From assembly GCA_020698575.1 (NCBI GenBank), contig CM036239.1:11784763-11848762 (forward strand): a DNA stretch of 64,000 nt, in the 5' to 3' direction. Positions 16,079 through 26,068 of this stretch are shown one piece after another. A model generated the notes under the pieces. It did no database searches. It was given only the letters and a program-made list of their open reading frames with translations, and was not told where the DNA came from. Origin of the DNA: Bostrychus sinensis. Lineage: Eukaryota; Chordata; Actinopteri; Gobiiformes; Eleotridae. Numbering within the stretch: the stretch's first letter is position 1; each line of letters starts with the position of its first letter. Both the position numbers and the translations under genes were made by a program.

Positions 16079-19000
16079 CTAAAGACATAAACACAAGGGT
16101 TTAGTCACAGAGTCAGATTAATAAATACAAGCTATGTCTTGAAAATAATGTTATTTCTTTATGTTTAGTTTTTCGGGCTGTAACAACTAATCAAATATAT
16201 CCAATTGTTAAAATAATCTGGAGTAACAATAGACTGAAATATGCCATGTGCTGAGAGAACAGAAACATGTAGCATACTTGTTACCCTTTTTTTTTTTTTT
16301 TTTTTTTTTAACTCACACACCACGTCATTATGCATTTACTCACACTTTGCTAACTGATTATTAATGGTTTAATAGAAAGGTACTCGTCAGATTAATAGAT
16401 CAAAATAATCTTTACTTGCACCTCTAAACTCAACTCCACATACTGCCTCTTAAAACTTAGAATTTTTATAAAATTATAAAACGGCAAACCATGCTGATGC
16501 ACTTTTTGCCTAGTTGACCTAGTTGACATTAAATGTGCACTGAATGTTGGAGTGGCTGGCTACATCAGAGCTGATTACTAATGATTAGGAGTGTAACGAT
16601 AGGTTTTTGCAACGATACGATACGTATCGATTAGCACTGTTCCGATACAATTCAAGAACAATATTGGCTAATTTGGAACGATACGATTCAACATCTTCAT
16701 ATCGATAATCGATACAGCAACTTTTTGCCAAAAATCAGAAAAGTTTACTCTCAAATGTAGCATCATGGACAGGGTTGATTATGTCTAGTAGACAGAGAGC
16801 AAAGAAAGTTGAATATAGCATTTTATTTCATTAAAAACATAAAATAAAACCAGATATGGCTTTTTGAGTGTAATTTTTAACATGCAAATTTCTAATTTCG
16901 ATATTCCATATACATCGATACACACTTCCTAGAAAACGATACAATTTGATACAAGGTAATGCATATCGATGTAGTTGTATTGTAGGAAAAAAATAAATAA
17001 ATCAATACATTGATACTGTATCATTACACCCCTACTAATGATGCCATTAACTCTTTGATTGGGGTCAGGTTGTGATGCAGGAAGAAGCATGAAACTGTAC
17101 ATTAAAGACACTGTCTTGGTTACCTTGAAGCGGCAGACAAGTGCAGGGGACACAGAGCGGTAAAACTCTGGCAGCATCTCATGGCGCGTTGAAACAACAG
17201 CATCTAAACACTTAGCTGCAGCCCGTCGCACCTTCCAGCTCATGTCATCATCATCACTGTACTCGTCATCACTGCCTGGACAGCCGAGAGGAAAAAAACT
17301 ATAGTTGACACATCATTCTTACTTCCCTTTTCATTTCAAACTACAGTGTAAAACAAACTAATTATTTGCTTGTCATGTTGATTTGCACACCTTGATAATC
17401 TTCATCATTTTGCTCCGCATCCATAGCATTGTCATCTTCATCCTCATCATCAAAGTTGTAATTGGGATCATAGGTTAAGTAGCGTAAGCAGATTGAGATA
17501 ATTGTGGGAACATGCGGGTAAACTTCTTTAGGACACCTTTGGACAAAAAATAAATCACAGACGTAAAAATAGTAAATCAAGTAGAAAAAAACATTACTGA
17601 CACAAGAACACGATTTTATATTGTGAATTAACACAAAGTATGTGTACATGTGTCTTACCTTCTTACAAACGACTCAAAAGCCTGGATACAGTACTCTCTA
17701 AGCTCATCATCGTCAACATTACAAAACTTTACAACAAGTGGGATGATCTTCTCCAGATACTCTCCTACACAAACAGACCGTATGCAAAATTGAAACAAAG
17801 CCTTAAATCAGAAACTGTAAATTTAGCCACTTATATCATTTTCTCTTCTTGTCTCACCAATTCTGTGTCCAGCCTGTCTGCTGATTGCAGCCGTGCACTG
17901 GATGTAGGTCCTAGTGGTCGACATGTTGTCGTTCCTCCCCAGTTCAGTAAGAAGATGTTCAATTAGGTCAATAAAGACCAGATTCCCACAGGACATTACC
18001 AAGTGACCCAGAGCCATAATGGTTCTCTGTTGTGTTTACATAAAAACAGTGGAATCAGGAAAAATGAGTATTAAATGTCTGAGAATGTAAAATAATGCAA
18101 TACTGAAGCTTGTAAAAACAAGTCAAACCTTTCTAACAGCCAGTCTTGGAGAAGTAAGCTGAGGCAGCAGACAACTCAGGATGGAAGGATGGAAATTCAC
18201 CAACAATCCCCCCTGTCTGAATGTGGAAAGTTTAAGTAATTAAATAAATATTTGTTAACTAAAAAGAGTTTTATCTAACAACTACTGATGAGTAGTGCCT
18301 CAAATGTTACATTTGATAAAGCTTTAAATATAAGCAAGGACTGTCAGTGACATGACACTAGTTACTAGTTATCAAACTAGTGCTGATGTAGAGACAAAAC
18401 TTCACGGGTAGACAGGTACCTGCACAGCATATCAGCCATGATGTCAAGAGCTTCTAACTGGACTGAGACATCTTCTTGTTTGGCAATGGCACTTGTCAGG
18501 CGGCCTGTTATTTTTTTGCATACACTTGCTGCTAATGCAGAACCTAAAAATATAAAAACACATGGCATGTTGGTAAAATGTTTAAAAAGGGTACATCATA
18601 ATAATATTGTAGAATGTAACGTTTACCACTGGATGCAGGGGGTAACTCTCCAATCACAGTTTTAAGTCCGATAGATGAAATATCTCTGAGTTGTTCTTTG
18701 TCTGACAGCATATTTGTGCACAGAGTGTCCACAATGGTCTCCACCTGGTATTCCTTCACCTTACTGACCAACGGCCCAAGGCTGAAAAACAAAGGCATCA
18801 AACATTAACAGCATAAGGCTTAAGAAAATATGTTAACCTGAAAATAATTTCCCATTTGCTTTTTTGTGATTTTACCATTTGACAGCCAGGTTTTGAACTT
18901 CTCCGTTCTTATCCTCCAGCAGCTTGAGAATCATTCTGACTACCTATAATAACACAATAATAAGCAATCAATATACATATAAGTATACTTATCAGTATAC

Positions 19001-20257
19001 TTATTTTTAACAAATGAAATCTGTGATCATTCCTATTTGAAACTCACCTTCCTTTCGCTGTCATCATCCAGTTTGATTGAATCCTTTTGAAGCTCTGTCA
19101 TTAGGTCGTTTGTGGCCATAAACCTAAAAGGTTGGTGGTGTAAACTATTATGACAACTGAAAATGCTTTCTAGTAAAATCAAAATGATATGTGCAAGTAA
19201 TGTTAACTTAAATAAAGATCAATGGGGGTGCTCTAATACATTTACAGACAAGAAAATACTAATTGTGGATAAACTGCAGGATTTATGCAGCAGTACAAAT
19301 TGTCATGAATGTACTTCGTTCAATGGATAGTTTAGTCCTATGTCATATACGGTTATATACTATATATTCAATTCAATTTCAATCAAATTTATTCTGGACT
19401 CATGGTCCAATAATGATATAAAACAAAGAACACAAAAATACAATAATTAAATCATACTATACTATCATTATTTTCAAATATGTTTATATTTCTTTGCAAG
19501 AGTATTATATCAACATAAGCAGCATTGCAAATTGTTAACATCCATGTTAAATCATGACCAAACACGATCTGTAAACTCCTGCTACTTACTTATCTACTGT
19601 TAATTTTTGTCATGATCGATGTTTACTAGTGGCAGTCTGGCGCTGCCGCTGACATGAAAGTGTTTACATGCTATTACTAATAGCGTTCCCAATGCTGAAC
19701 TTAAATTACCCATCTGAAACGTAACAGGTAGTTTAACATACTGGTGGTAAACTGTAGAAACACTGTATACAACACGCATCCAAAGAACTGGCACATATAA
19801 CGTAGCTGACATGTCACTCACTAGCTTGCGGCATGACACAAGTTCATCCTGGTGTTAGCTAACCCAATAGCAGAAGCTAGCTGCGATTTGGTGACTGTGC
19901 AAGCCGCTCATAATCAGCACTGGAGTGGCCTGATAGTGTCGTGTGGATGTAATCAAGGCAAAGTAAAACGTTAAACCACTGTCAAGCTCAAAGCACAATA
20001 CTGTGGCTGTTTTCAGCCAACTAGCTGCCTGACGATGAGCAGACAGGTGGCAGGCTGGGAGTTAGCATGACAGCCCTAGGCCTGGCAGCTGACTCTCATT
20101 TGTCCAGCCTCGGTTTGTGCAGTATCTGTTGTGCTAAATGTTGATTAACCTTACATTTGTATGATGTTTACAATGGTTTTTTATTTTACCTGAAATCCTT
20201 GTCGCTGGAGGTCATTTTCTCCAGTAGGTTGGAGATGTGGTAAGAGGCACTCGCCAT
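9842..20257 (-). CDS. cand1: CAND1, cullin-associated NEDD8-dissociated protein 1, complete
   Basis: All-HEAT-repeat protein that binds un-neddylated cullin-RBX1 and swaps substrate-receptor modules of SCF-type ubiquitin ligases. I could trace 26 coding exons, all GT-AG, totalling 3705 nt = 1234 aa plus stop (human about 1230), with every junction in frame. It starts MASASYHISNLLEKM and ends SMDTS, both matching vertebrate CAND1. Conserved blocks along the protein include AVKCLGPLVSKVKEYQVE, MSTTRTYIQC, DMSWKVRRAAAKCLDAVVS, TRQCCFNMLTELVNVLPGAL, ACVGDPFYKITSEALLVTQQ and VALVTFNSAAHNKPSLIRE. A very acidic Asp/Glu loop lies near residues 315-350. The first ATG sits 68 nt before the first donor. 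The gene is head-to-head with grip1 and in tandem with rap1b. The C-terminus separates it from CAND2. Confidence 0.96.
14049..15668 (-). other. cand1: cand1 intron 12
   Basis: 1.6-kb AT-rich intron, the longest in the C-terminal half. It contains a CTGCCCTCTGCTGGT motif at 14516-14530, which on the minus strand reads like a CTCF core. No gene or complete transposon recognised. Confidence 0.7.
16287..16309. repeat. poly-T tract in cand1 intron 10
   Basis: About 23 T residues (A on the cand1 strand), roughly 280 bp from a complete MITE in the same intron. Confidence 0.85.
16586..17034 (+). mobile_element. hAT-like MITE, complete, with perfect 8-bp target duplication
   Basis: Begins TAGGAGTGTAACGATA and ends TGTATCATTACACCCCTA, imperfect terminal inverted repeats. 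It is flanked on both sides by CTAATGAT (16578-16585 and 17035-17042), an exact 8-bp duplication typical of hAT insertions. 449 bp, no open frame, so non-autonomous. Interior is rich in 'CGATACGATACGTATCGA'-like palindromes. Inserted in cand1 intron 10; relatives are at 44331-44827 and 49963-50190. Confidence 0.85.
17124..20257 (-). CDS. cand1: cand1 exons 1-10 (N-terminal HEAT repeats and acidic loop)
   Basis: Exons in transcript order: 20190-20257, 19048-19123, 18876-18943, 18627-18781, 18420-18543, 18129-18216, 17858-18026, 17659-17764, 17391-17536, 17124-17275. These encode about residues 1-384, the arm that in known structures contacts the RBX1/cullin C-terminal side. Exons 9 and 10 carry the acidic loop: YDPNYNFDDEDED in exon 9 and SDDEYSDDDDMSW in exon 10. 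Introns are short (mostly 80-400 bp) apart from intron 1 (20189-19124), which is AT-rich and has no recognised element. Confidence 0.95.
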
Positions 20258-20460
20258 GTCGGTGCTGTTAGCTCTTAGCCTTCTGCTAACAGTTAGCACT
20301 GCGCTCTCTCAGTTTATCCCGCTGCTTACTGCTAAGCGCCTGTTTCTTTGGCTAGGTGTTTGTTTCCCTCGCCTTGGCAAATAATCTGATAAAATGGCTG
20401 TTTTGACTCCTTGTTGTTGCTGTTGTTTCAGCCGCCTTCTCTTCTTTACAGCGACTGTCG
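20258..20460 (-). promoter_or_regulatory. cand1: cand1 5' UTR and promoter region
   Basis: Upstream of the cand1 ATG the minus strand has a moderately CpG-bearing leader with the repeated word TTAGC and no TATA box in the expected place. The start site cannot be fixed from sequence alone. Confidence 0.5.
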
Positions 20461-20879
20461 CATCCTACAGGGCGCGGAGTTTGGTGTGTTTGGTTTGAAT
20501 GGAACTCCCGTCTCTCTGCAGAGGGGCGGGATAAGGACTCGGAGCTGGACTGCGGTGGGGTCGAAGGTCACCACAGAGAGATTTAAGTTGTACAGTATCA
20601 TCTGGAAATGATGAAAGGTTGACTTTACAAGGGGGTTTCAATGAGTTTTCCATCTCTTTGGTCCACATAGGGCTTTTCATAATTGTGTTTAATGTATTTA
20701 ATCTAGATCTATTTAAACCACTTGTCATTCCATTAAAACTCACACCAGGGAAGATCCATTTTATTTCACACCTAGAGCAATGCAGAGGTGGATTTGGATA
20801 GAGTGGAGAGACATTTGGAATGTGTAGCTCTCACCCAATCAAATCCTGCAGAAGAAATGTAACATTAATAATACATCAA

Positions 20880-21115
20880 TTTTATATAGCACTTTTCACA
20901 CAACTCAACAACTCATGTCACTTTACAATTTTTGATCTATTATTCATTCACTCTTCAGTCACAATCAGTGGTGGTGAGCTACTTCTGTAGCCACAGCTGC
21001 CTTGGGGCAGACTGACGGAAGCGTGGCTGCTGATGGCCCCTCAGATGGGATTTGAACCAACTACCCTCCGGTTGCTGGGCAAATGCTTAACCCACTGTGC
21101 CACCATCGCCCCATT
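20880..21115. repeat. interspersed fish repeat, family A
   Basis: Runs from 'TATATAGCACTTTTCACACA' through 'CAGTGGTGGTGAGCTAC' and 'CTTGGGGCAGACTGACGGA' to 'CCACCATCGCCCC'. A second copy is at about 27385-27672. Family not named with certainty. Confidence 0.7.
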
Positions 21116-22427
21116 AAGCATTAATTAGCCCTTATTCAATCAGGAGTAAAATCACTAAAGAAACACTGAAAGAGAAGCTACAGTTCAGGATCAGTTTCAA
21201 TAAAACATCAAGAATATTTTGCCTTTAAGTTTGGCATGTGTGCCCTTCTTTCAGTCAGTTTATATCACCGTGATAGCTTAAATGCTCTGTTCAAACTGTG
21301 TTTGAATAGCTTTAGTTAAACATAGGCTCTTTTTTTAAATATCTGAAATAGTTTTTTTTAATCTAAAATATATATATTTTTTATCTCAATAGTTGGCCTA
21401 AACAATCCACTAATGTTTTTATTCATTTAGACAATATACATTTAATTAGGATTGCGCTGTTCCTGTACATATAACTCATACTCATATGCATCAAAAACAG
21501 TGTATTTGCTGCAGCTGGAGGAGCATAGTTTGGTAGATTAGTGTCAAATGCTGTCAATGCATTCATATACACACAAACACACATCACAGCCTGCATATGT
21601 CAGTGGCTGCATTATGTGTCAAGAAAGAGCGCCTGGGGCTTTGTAAACATCCTACTCTACAGATTTGTGACTCATCATCACACACAGATATATTCAGCCA
21701 GCTTCCACAAACAGCACTGCCTTCCTGAATGCACTGCACCTATTTCCTGCATGCATGAAATTACACTGGCTTTATATGGCTGTAGAGGATTCATTATTTA
21801 ACAGAGCATAATGTACTGAATGTAGCTGCAATAAAAAAGAATCTAAAACTTTTTTTTTCAGTGAATCAGAAACAGGAAGTCCGTATTGGGAGTTTGGAGT
21901 GTTTGGAGTAATGGAGACACCTGCAGCCGCATATTGTGTTAGTCAGATTTGAAATGTCAAATATAAGCATATAAAAAGCCATATTAAGAGGTTGTGTAGT
22001 TTAGAGCATGAAAACTCATGATGAAATGAGATAAGAGGACAGAATTTACATAATTTCATCAAGATAAGGGCTTATAAAGGATGACTGGTTTCTAAAGCAG
22101 CATGTACAGTATCACTTCTGAAACTGTTGCAGTTCATGCTCTGATACAAGAATGTCTATATTTGAACTATTATATATTATATATGAAGCATTGGATTTTA
22201 TAAAGGTGTGTTAAGCAAAAATACACGGCATTTTCTTTGAAATGTTGTGTTTTGTGTTTGTTTGTTTTGCTAAATGTTGTGCTAACCCTCCTCAGGCTCT
22301 CCTTTTAAAAAACACACTTTCCCCTTAAGGACCTTTTAGATCACTTGGTCATATTTAAAACATATTTAACAAATAAAAAAAGCTCTTTTTTTGGTCATCA
22401 AGTCACTCATCACAATGTATAGCAAAA

Positions 22428-22465
<38 letters not shown>
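22428..22465. repeat. (AT)n microsatellite
   Basis: About 18 TA units, flanked on the left by AAAATTTA and on the right by TAAATTTTA, so the whole locus is nearly palindromic. Confidence 0.9.
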
Positions 22466-22467
<2 letters not shown>

Positions 22468-22959
22468 TTTACTCCAGAAATGTAAGTTTATTTACATACA
22501 TCACACAAAAAATGTATTATTTTCAATTTGATGCAATTAAAGTGTGTGTGTTTTTTAGCCTCTGAATGACAGGGTTATAGAGGAATTAACAGAATTTTAC
22601 ATGTCTGTGAATTTTATTTTATTTTTTTTATGATGCTTGAAATTCCCAAATTCCTCAAAAAATGTACCTCTTTGTCAGATATCATTATCTTAGCATAATA
22701 CCTGCCCAAATGAGAGCAAACAATACAATAGAAAAGCCCTAAAAGAGTCAAAGGAGCGCCTGAAAGTTGAAAATGTTACATGTTTTATGCAGTACTGTTT
22801 TTGTTGCTTTTACCTTCCTTCAAAAAATCCAAATTAGGTATCATTAAGGGGTGATAATCTAAAGGGCATAAGTTGTGTTTTTTGGGCAACATTTTTATAT
22901 TCATATCAAATGAAAGCTTATGATGAGCTCTCTTGGCTGGCAAATTACCACAATAATAT

Positions 22960-23105
22960 TGGCATGAATGAATGAACTGTGACAAGTTGGCCCCTGTCCA
23001 GGGTGTACCCTGCCTACAGCCCAAAGTTACTGGGATAGGCTCCAGTCACCCGCGACCCCTAACGGGAATAAGCGGAAGAAAATGAATGAATGAATGAATG
23101 AATAT
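22960..23105 (+). repeat. SINE-like 3' tail with (AATG)n end
   Basis: Contains 'CCTGTCCAGGGTGTACCCTG', 'TGGGATAGGCTCCAG' and 'AATAAGCGGAAGAAAATGAATG', the standard tail of an abundant fish retroposon, ending in four to five ATGA units. The head is missing. Confidence 0.7.
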
Positions 23106-24593
23106 TGGCAATCGATTTAGAGTTTTGGATCAAAAAAACAAATTCCTATCTCTGAACTGAAAAGGCAGGAGTACAAATAACTGCTAAATAAATGTTGGGG
23201 CCAAAAAAGCATTTGACAGTTTCCCAGAATTAAAGAATATATGTTAGAAAGTGTATTATGTCTTCTTATTATAGATTATAAAGATAATTAATAATAATTA
23301 TAGGCTATTAACGTGTAAACTGTTCTTAGTGAATGACAGCTGCTGTGTCTGTGAATATTGTAGCTTTTAGGACTTACATTTTAGGAAGTGTCTGATCAAA
23401 CTGTGTTTCTTTTTTTCTCCTTTCTCCAAAATGCCACTTAGGCCCTTCAGATTCTCAGCCCTCGAAATGCAATTAAGAGTAGACATAACAAACAGAAAGT
23501 GTGTATAGCTGTAGTTAAGACTGCATTTATATCCTTTCACTTAACTCCTAACATTCATAAAACAATTTTAAAATCATCCCACTGGATCGCCATCACGCTT
23601 GGTTTCTGTGTTTGACTTCATATTGAGGTCAGTCTCTGCTTTTTGTCTTGTAGCCTGCAGAGACTGATTCTTCCACTTGGCTGCATCCTTTCCTCTTCTA
23701 CCCAGCCTCCTTCCTTAGCTCCACAGGGACCAAAGATGTCTGCTCGTCATGTTGAAAGATGTCACTTAATGGCTGTTGTCAGACAATTATTCTAGAGTAA
23801 GTATGCTTTTTATTTTACTGGTTTATAGCCACAGTTACACAAAACAGAGCAGCAGACTGAGAGCTTTGACTTTGTGTGTTGTCCTCCAAAACTTTTTAAA
23901 TACGTCAAAGGTTACATAGGCACATAAAACAACCCATAAGTCAAATAGTTACGAATCTATAATTTACCTTGTACATAAACCCCTCTGGCATTCAAAAATG
24001 GAGGTTGAATTTAATCAAATTTCCCTTTAATCAGTGACTGAGTGGAGAGGGGGTGGATTCCAGAAAGGCGAGTCAGGACAGGAGAATGACTTCAAAAACC
24101 AGTCTCTCTAATGTCTGCAGGCTTTTGTTTTTAGAAGGCTTATTATTGTAGACTATTGCTGATATATTAGTAGTTCTTCTAATTTGAGCGTATTGTCCAT
24201 AGAGTCCATAGAGATTATTCTTAATGTTTTTTTTTAAATGTTTTAAAGCAAGCTTTGATTTGAATTGACGGGTAAGATTATTGGAACCTGTGGAAACAAG
24301 TCAAAACTGTTGTTATTATGCGGTAAAGTTATTATTGCTTTTAATAAGGTGTAAGCCAAAATAAGCAAACCTTAAACGTTTTCCATTAAGTGTGTTTGAA
24401 TTTTGAAACATGCTTAAATGGAGCAGGTATCAGATTACAGAACAATCATTATGTTTAGCCCACTATGCTTTTATTTTCAGATGCCTGGACTTCATTCTGC
24501 AGGTTCTGATCTTTTTCTATGTGTTTATTTTTTTATTATCGCAAATGTTATCTTAGCAGTTTGTTCCAAAAAGCACAATACATTCGTGTTGCC

Positions 24594-25214
24594 CAGTGTT
24601 TCCCAACCAGGGGTACAGGGACCCCTAGGGGTACGCGAGCACTTTGCAGGGGGGATTATTAGTAGATTATATTTTGTCACGTTTTTTTTTAGGTTTAAAA
24701 GTTTGTTTCAGAGGGGAGTTAGTGACTCTATTTACATTTGTCCTTGTAGTAAATTTGCCATGAGGTTAAGATTATTATTTATTTTTAATTTTGTTCATTT
24801 TTAACATTAAAATCTATAGTAAAATAAATACAATGGGGCTTCTATTGTTATATTTTATTTTAAAGGCAGATTATTACTTATTTAATTTAGAATTTGAGTA
24901 TTAGTATAAAGGTGGAGGCCCCGGGAAGACCTAGGACATGTCTGAGGGACTATGTCTCTCGGCTGACCTGGGAAAACCTTGGAGGATGTGTCTGGGGAGA
25001 GGGAAGTCTGGGCATTCCTGCTTAGACTGCAGCCTCAGTGACCCGGCCCTGGATAAAGCGGAAGAAGATGGATGGAGTTATAAAATGTCTTTGTACTAAT
25101 AAATACATACATTTTTTATTACAAATTTAAAGAATTATTAACATGTATGAGTAGACGGGGTACTCACAAAAAAGCCCAGGGGGTACACAAAACGAAAAAG
25201 GTTGAGAACCAGTG
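24594..25214 (+). mobile_element. hAT-type non-autonomous element with LINE fragment inside
   Basis: Left end CAGTGTTTCCCAACCAGGGG, right end GGTTGAGAACCAGTG, matching the inverted-repeat family of 26938-27769. Flanking octamers GTGTTGCC and GCTTAGCC agree at only five of eight positions, so the target duplication is decayed or the ends are off by a base. At about 24910-25075 lies a segment (GGCCCCGGGAAGACCTAGGA ... GGATAAAGCGGAAGAAGATG) shared with the LINE at 47945-48645, apparently inserted later. Confidence 0.65.
24910..25078 (+). mobile_element. LINE 3' fragment
   Basis: About 170 bp parallel to 48430-48630: 'GGAAGACCTAGGACATG', 'GACTATGTCTCTCGGCTG', 'GGAGAGGGAAGTCTGGGCAT' and 'GAAGAAGATGGATGGA'. 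A short 5'-truncated copy of the same non-LTR family. Confidence 0.7.
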
Positions 25215-25559
25215 GCTTAGCCCAACCAGAAATTACAGTTGCAGCAGAAAGATCTAGCATGGTTTATACAGTAATTCAATATTCCCATTTGAATGCTGAT
25301 ATGTTATCTACCAGTAGTCCTTAGTTGGACAGTTTTGTAGGCCAGTATTGGGTGTGAGTGGGTGAATGGATGGATGGATGAATGAATGAAAGGCAGGGGG
25401 CGTACGCAAGTCCCCGCACTTCTTGGCAAATGTCCACTTTAACTGCTCCGTAAAAACGTGACCATTTCAGCAGCACTTACCTGCAAAGAAACAAAGGGAA
25501 ACAGTGTAGTAGGGCAGGCTATAGGGGATATTGCTTATAGTGCCATCCCCTTTACCTTG

Positions 25560-25891
25560 CAGCTCCTTCACGGTCATCACGTCACCCTCACTCCCCCCCC
25601 AGAGCTCAGGCTAAAGTTACCGCGGGGGGAGGGGGGTCGAGAGACAGGCACAGCGCGAGGAAAAAGCTGCGGGAGAGAGAGAGAGAGGGATCCGGAGGTT
25701 TGAGGTTGGAGAAGAAGAAGAGAGAGTGGCGGTGGAGAGAGGTAGGACTCAGAGGGAGGTGGTGGTGAAGCTAACGCTAACTAGCCATGTTGCTGTCGCC
25801 GCGGTCGCTCCGAGTCTCGTTGCTTCTTCTGCTGGCGGTGTGCGTCTGTTAGCGGGCCGCCCTGGACTCCCTATACGCTCTGAGGTGCATC
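25560..25891 (+). promoter_or_regulatory. grip1: grip1 upstream promoter and 5' UTR (first-exon form 1)
   Basis: GC- and CpG-richer than the flanks, with a (GA)n run at about 25675-25690 and G-rich blocks at 25620-25640. It leads directly to the ATG at 25892. No clear TATA box. This looks like a CpG-island type promoter. Confidence 0.6.
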
Positions 25892-25946
25892 ATGCCCGGC
25901 TGGAAGAAAAACATCCCGGCCTGTCTCCAACCGGACCAAGAGGGAG
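25892..25946 (+). CDS. grip1: grip1 alternative first exon 1 (MPGWKKNIP form)
   Basis: Encodes MPGWKKNIPACLQPDQEG plus one base, then the donor GAG|GTAAGAGG. It closely matches the known mammalian GRIP1 isoform N-terminus beginning MPGWKKNIP. Cys11 is in the place of the cysteine reported to be palmitoylated in that form, which directs the protein to membrane and spines. The extra G joins exon 2 (AT...) to make Asp. Isoform knowledge is from memory; the sequence match and phase are direct. Confidence 0.9.
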
Positions 25947-26030
25947 GTAAGAGGACCGAGACCAGACCGATTTGTTCAGGTTTACCCCCGCCTGGCGTGA
26001 GTGTGTGCGCGGACATGTGGGTGCATTTAA

Positions 26031-26068
<38 letters not shown>

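Larger units (their letters stand above)
20460..25550. other. intergenic region between the divergent cand1 and grip1 genes
   Basis: About 5 kb with no supported gene. Contents: a fish interspersed repeat at 20880-21115; an (AT)n tract at about 22428-22465; a SINE-like tail at about 22965-23105 ending in (AATG)n; a hAT-type element at 24594-25214 with a LINE 3' fragment inside. The rest is AT-rich and unremarkable. A 128-codon open frame at 24418-24804 runs into the hAT element and is not a gene. Confidence 0.7.

Noticed and set aside
24418..24804. 128-codon plus-strand open frame
   Set aside because: Runs from intergenic DNA into the left arm of a hAT element; no similarity or splice support.
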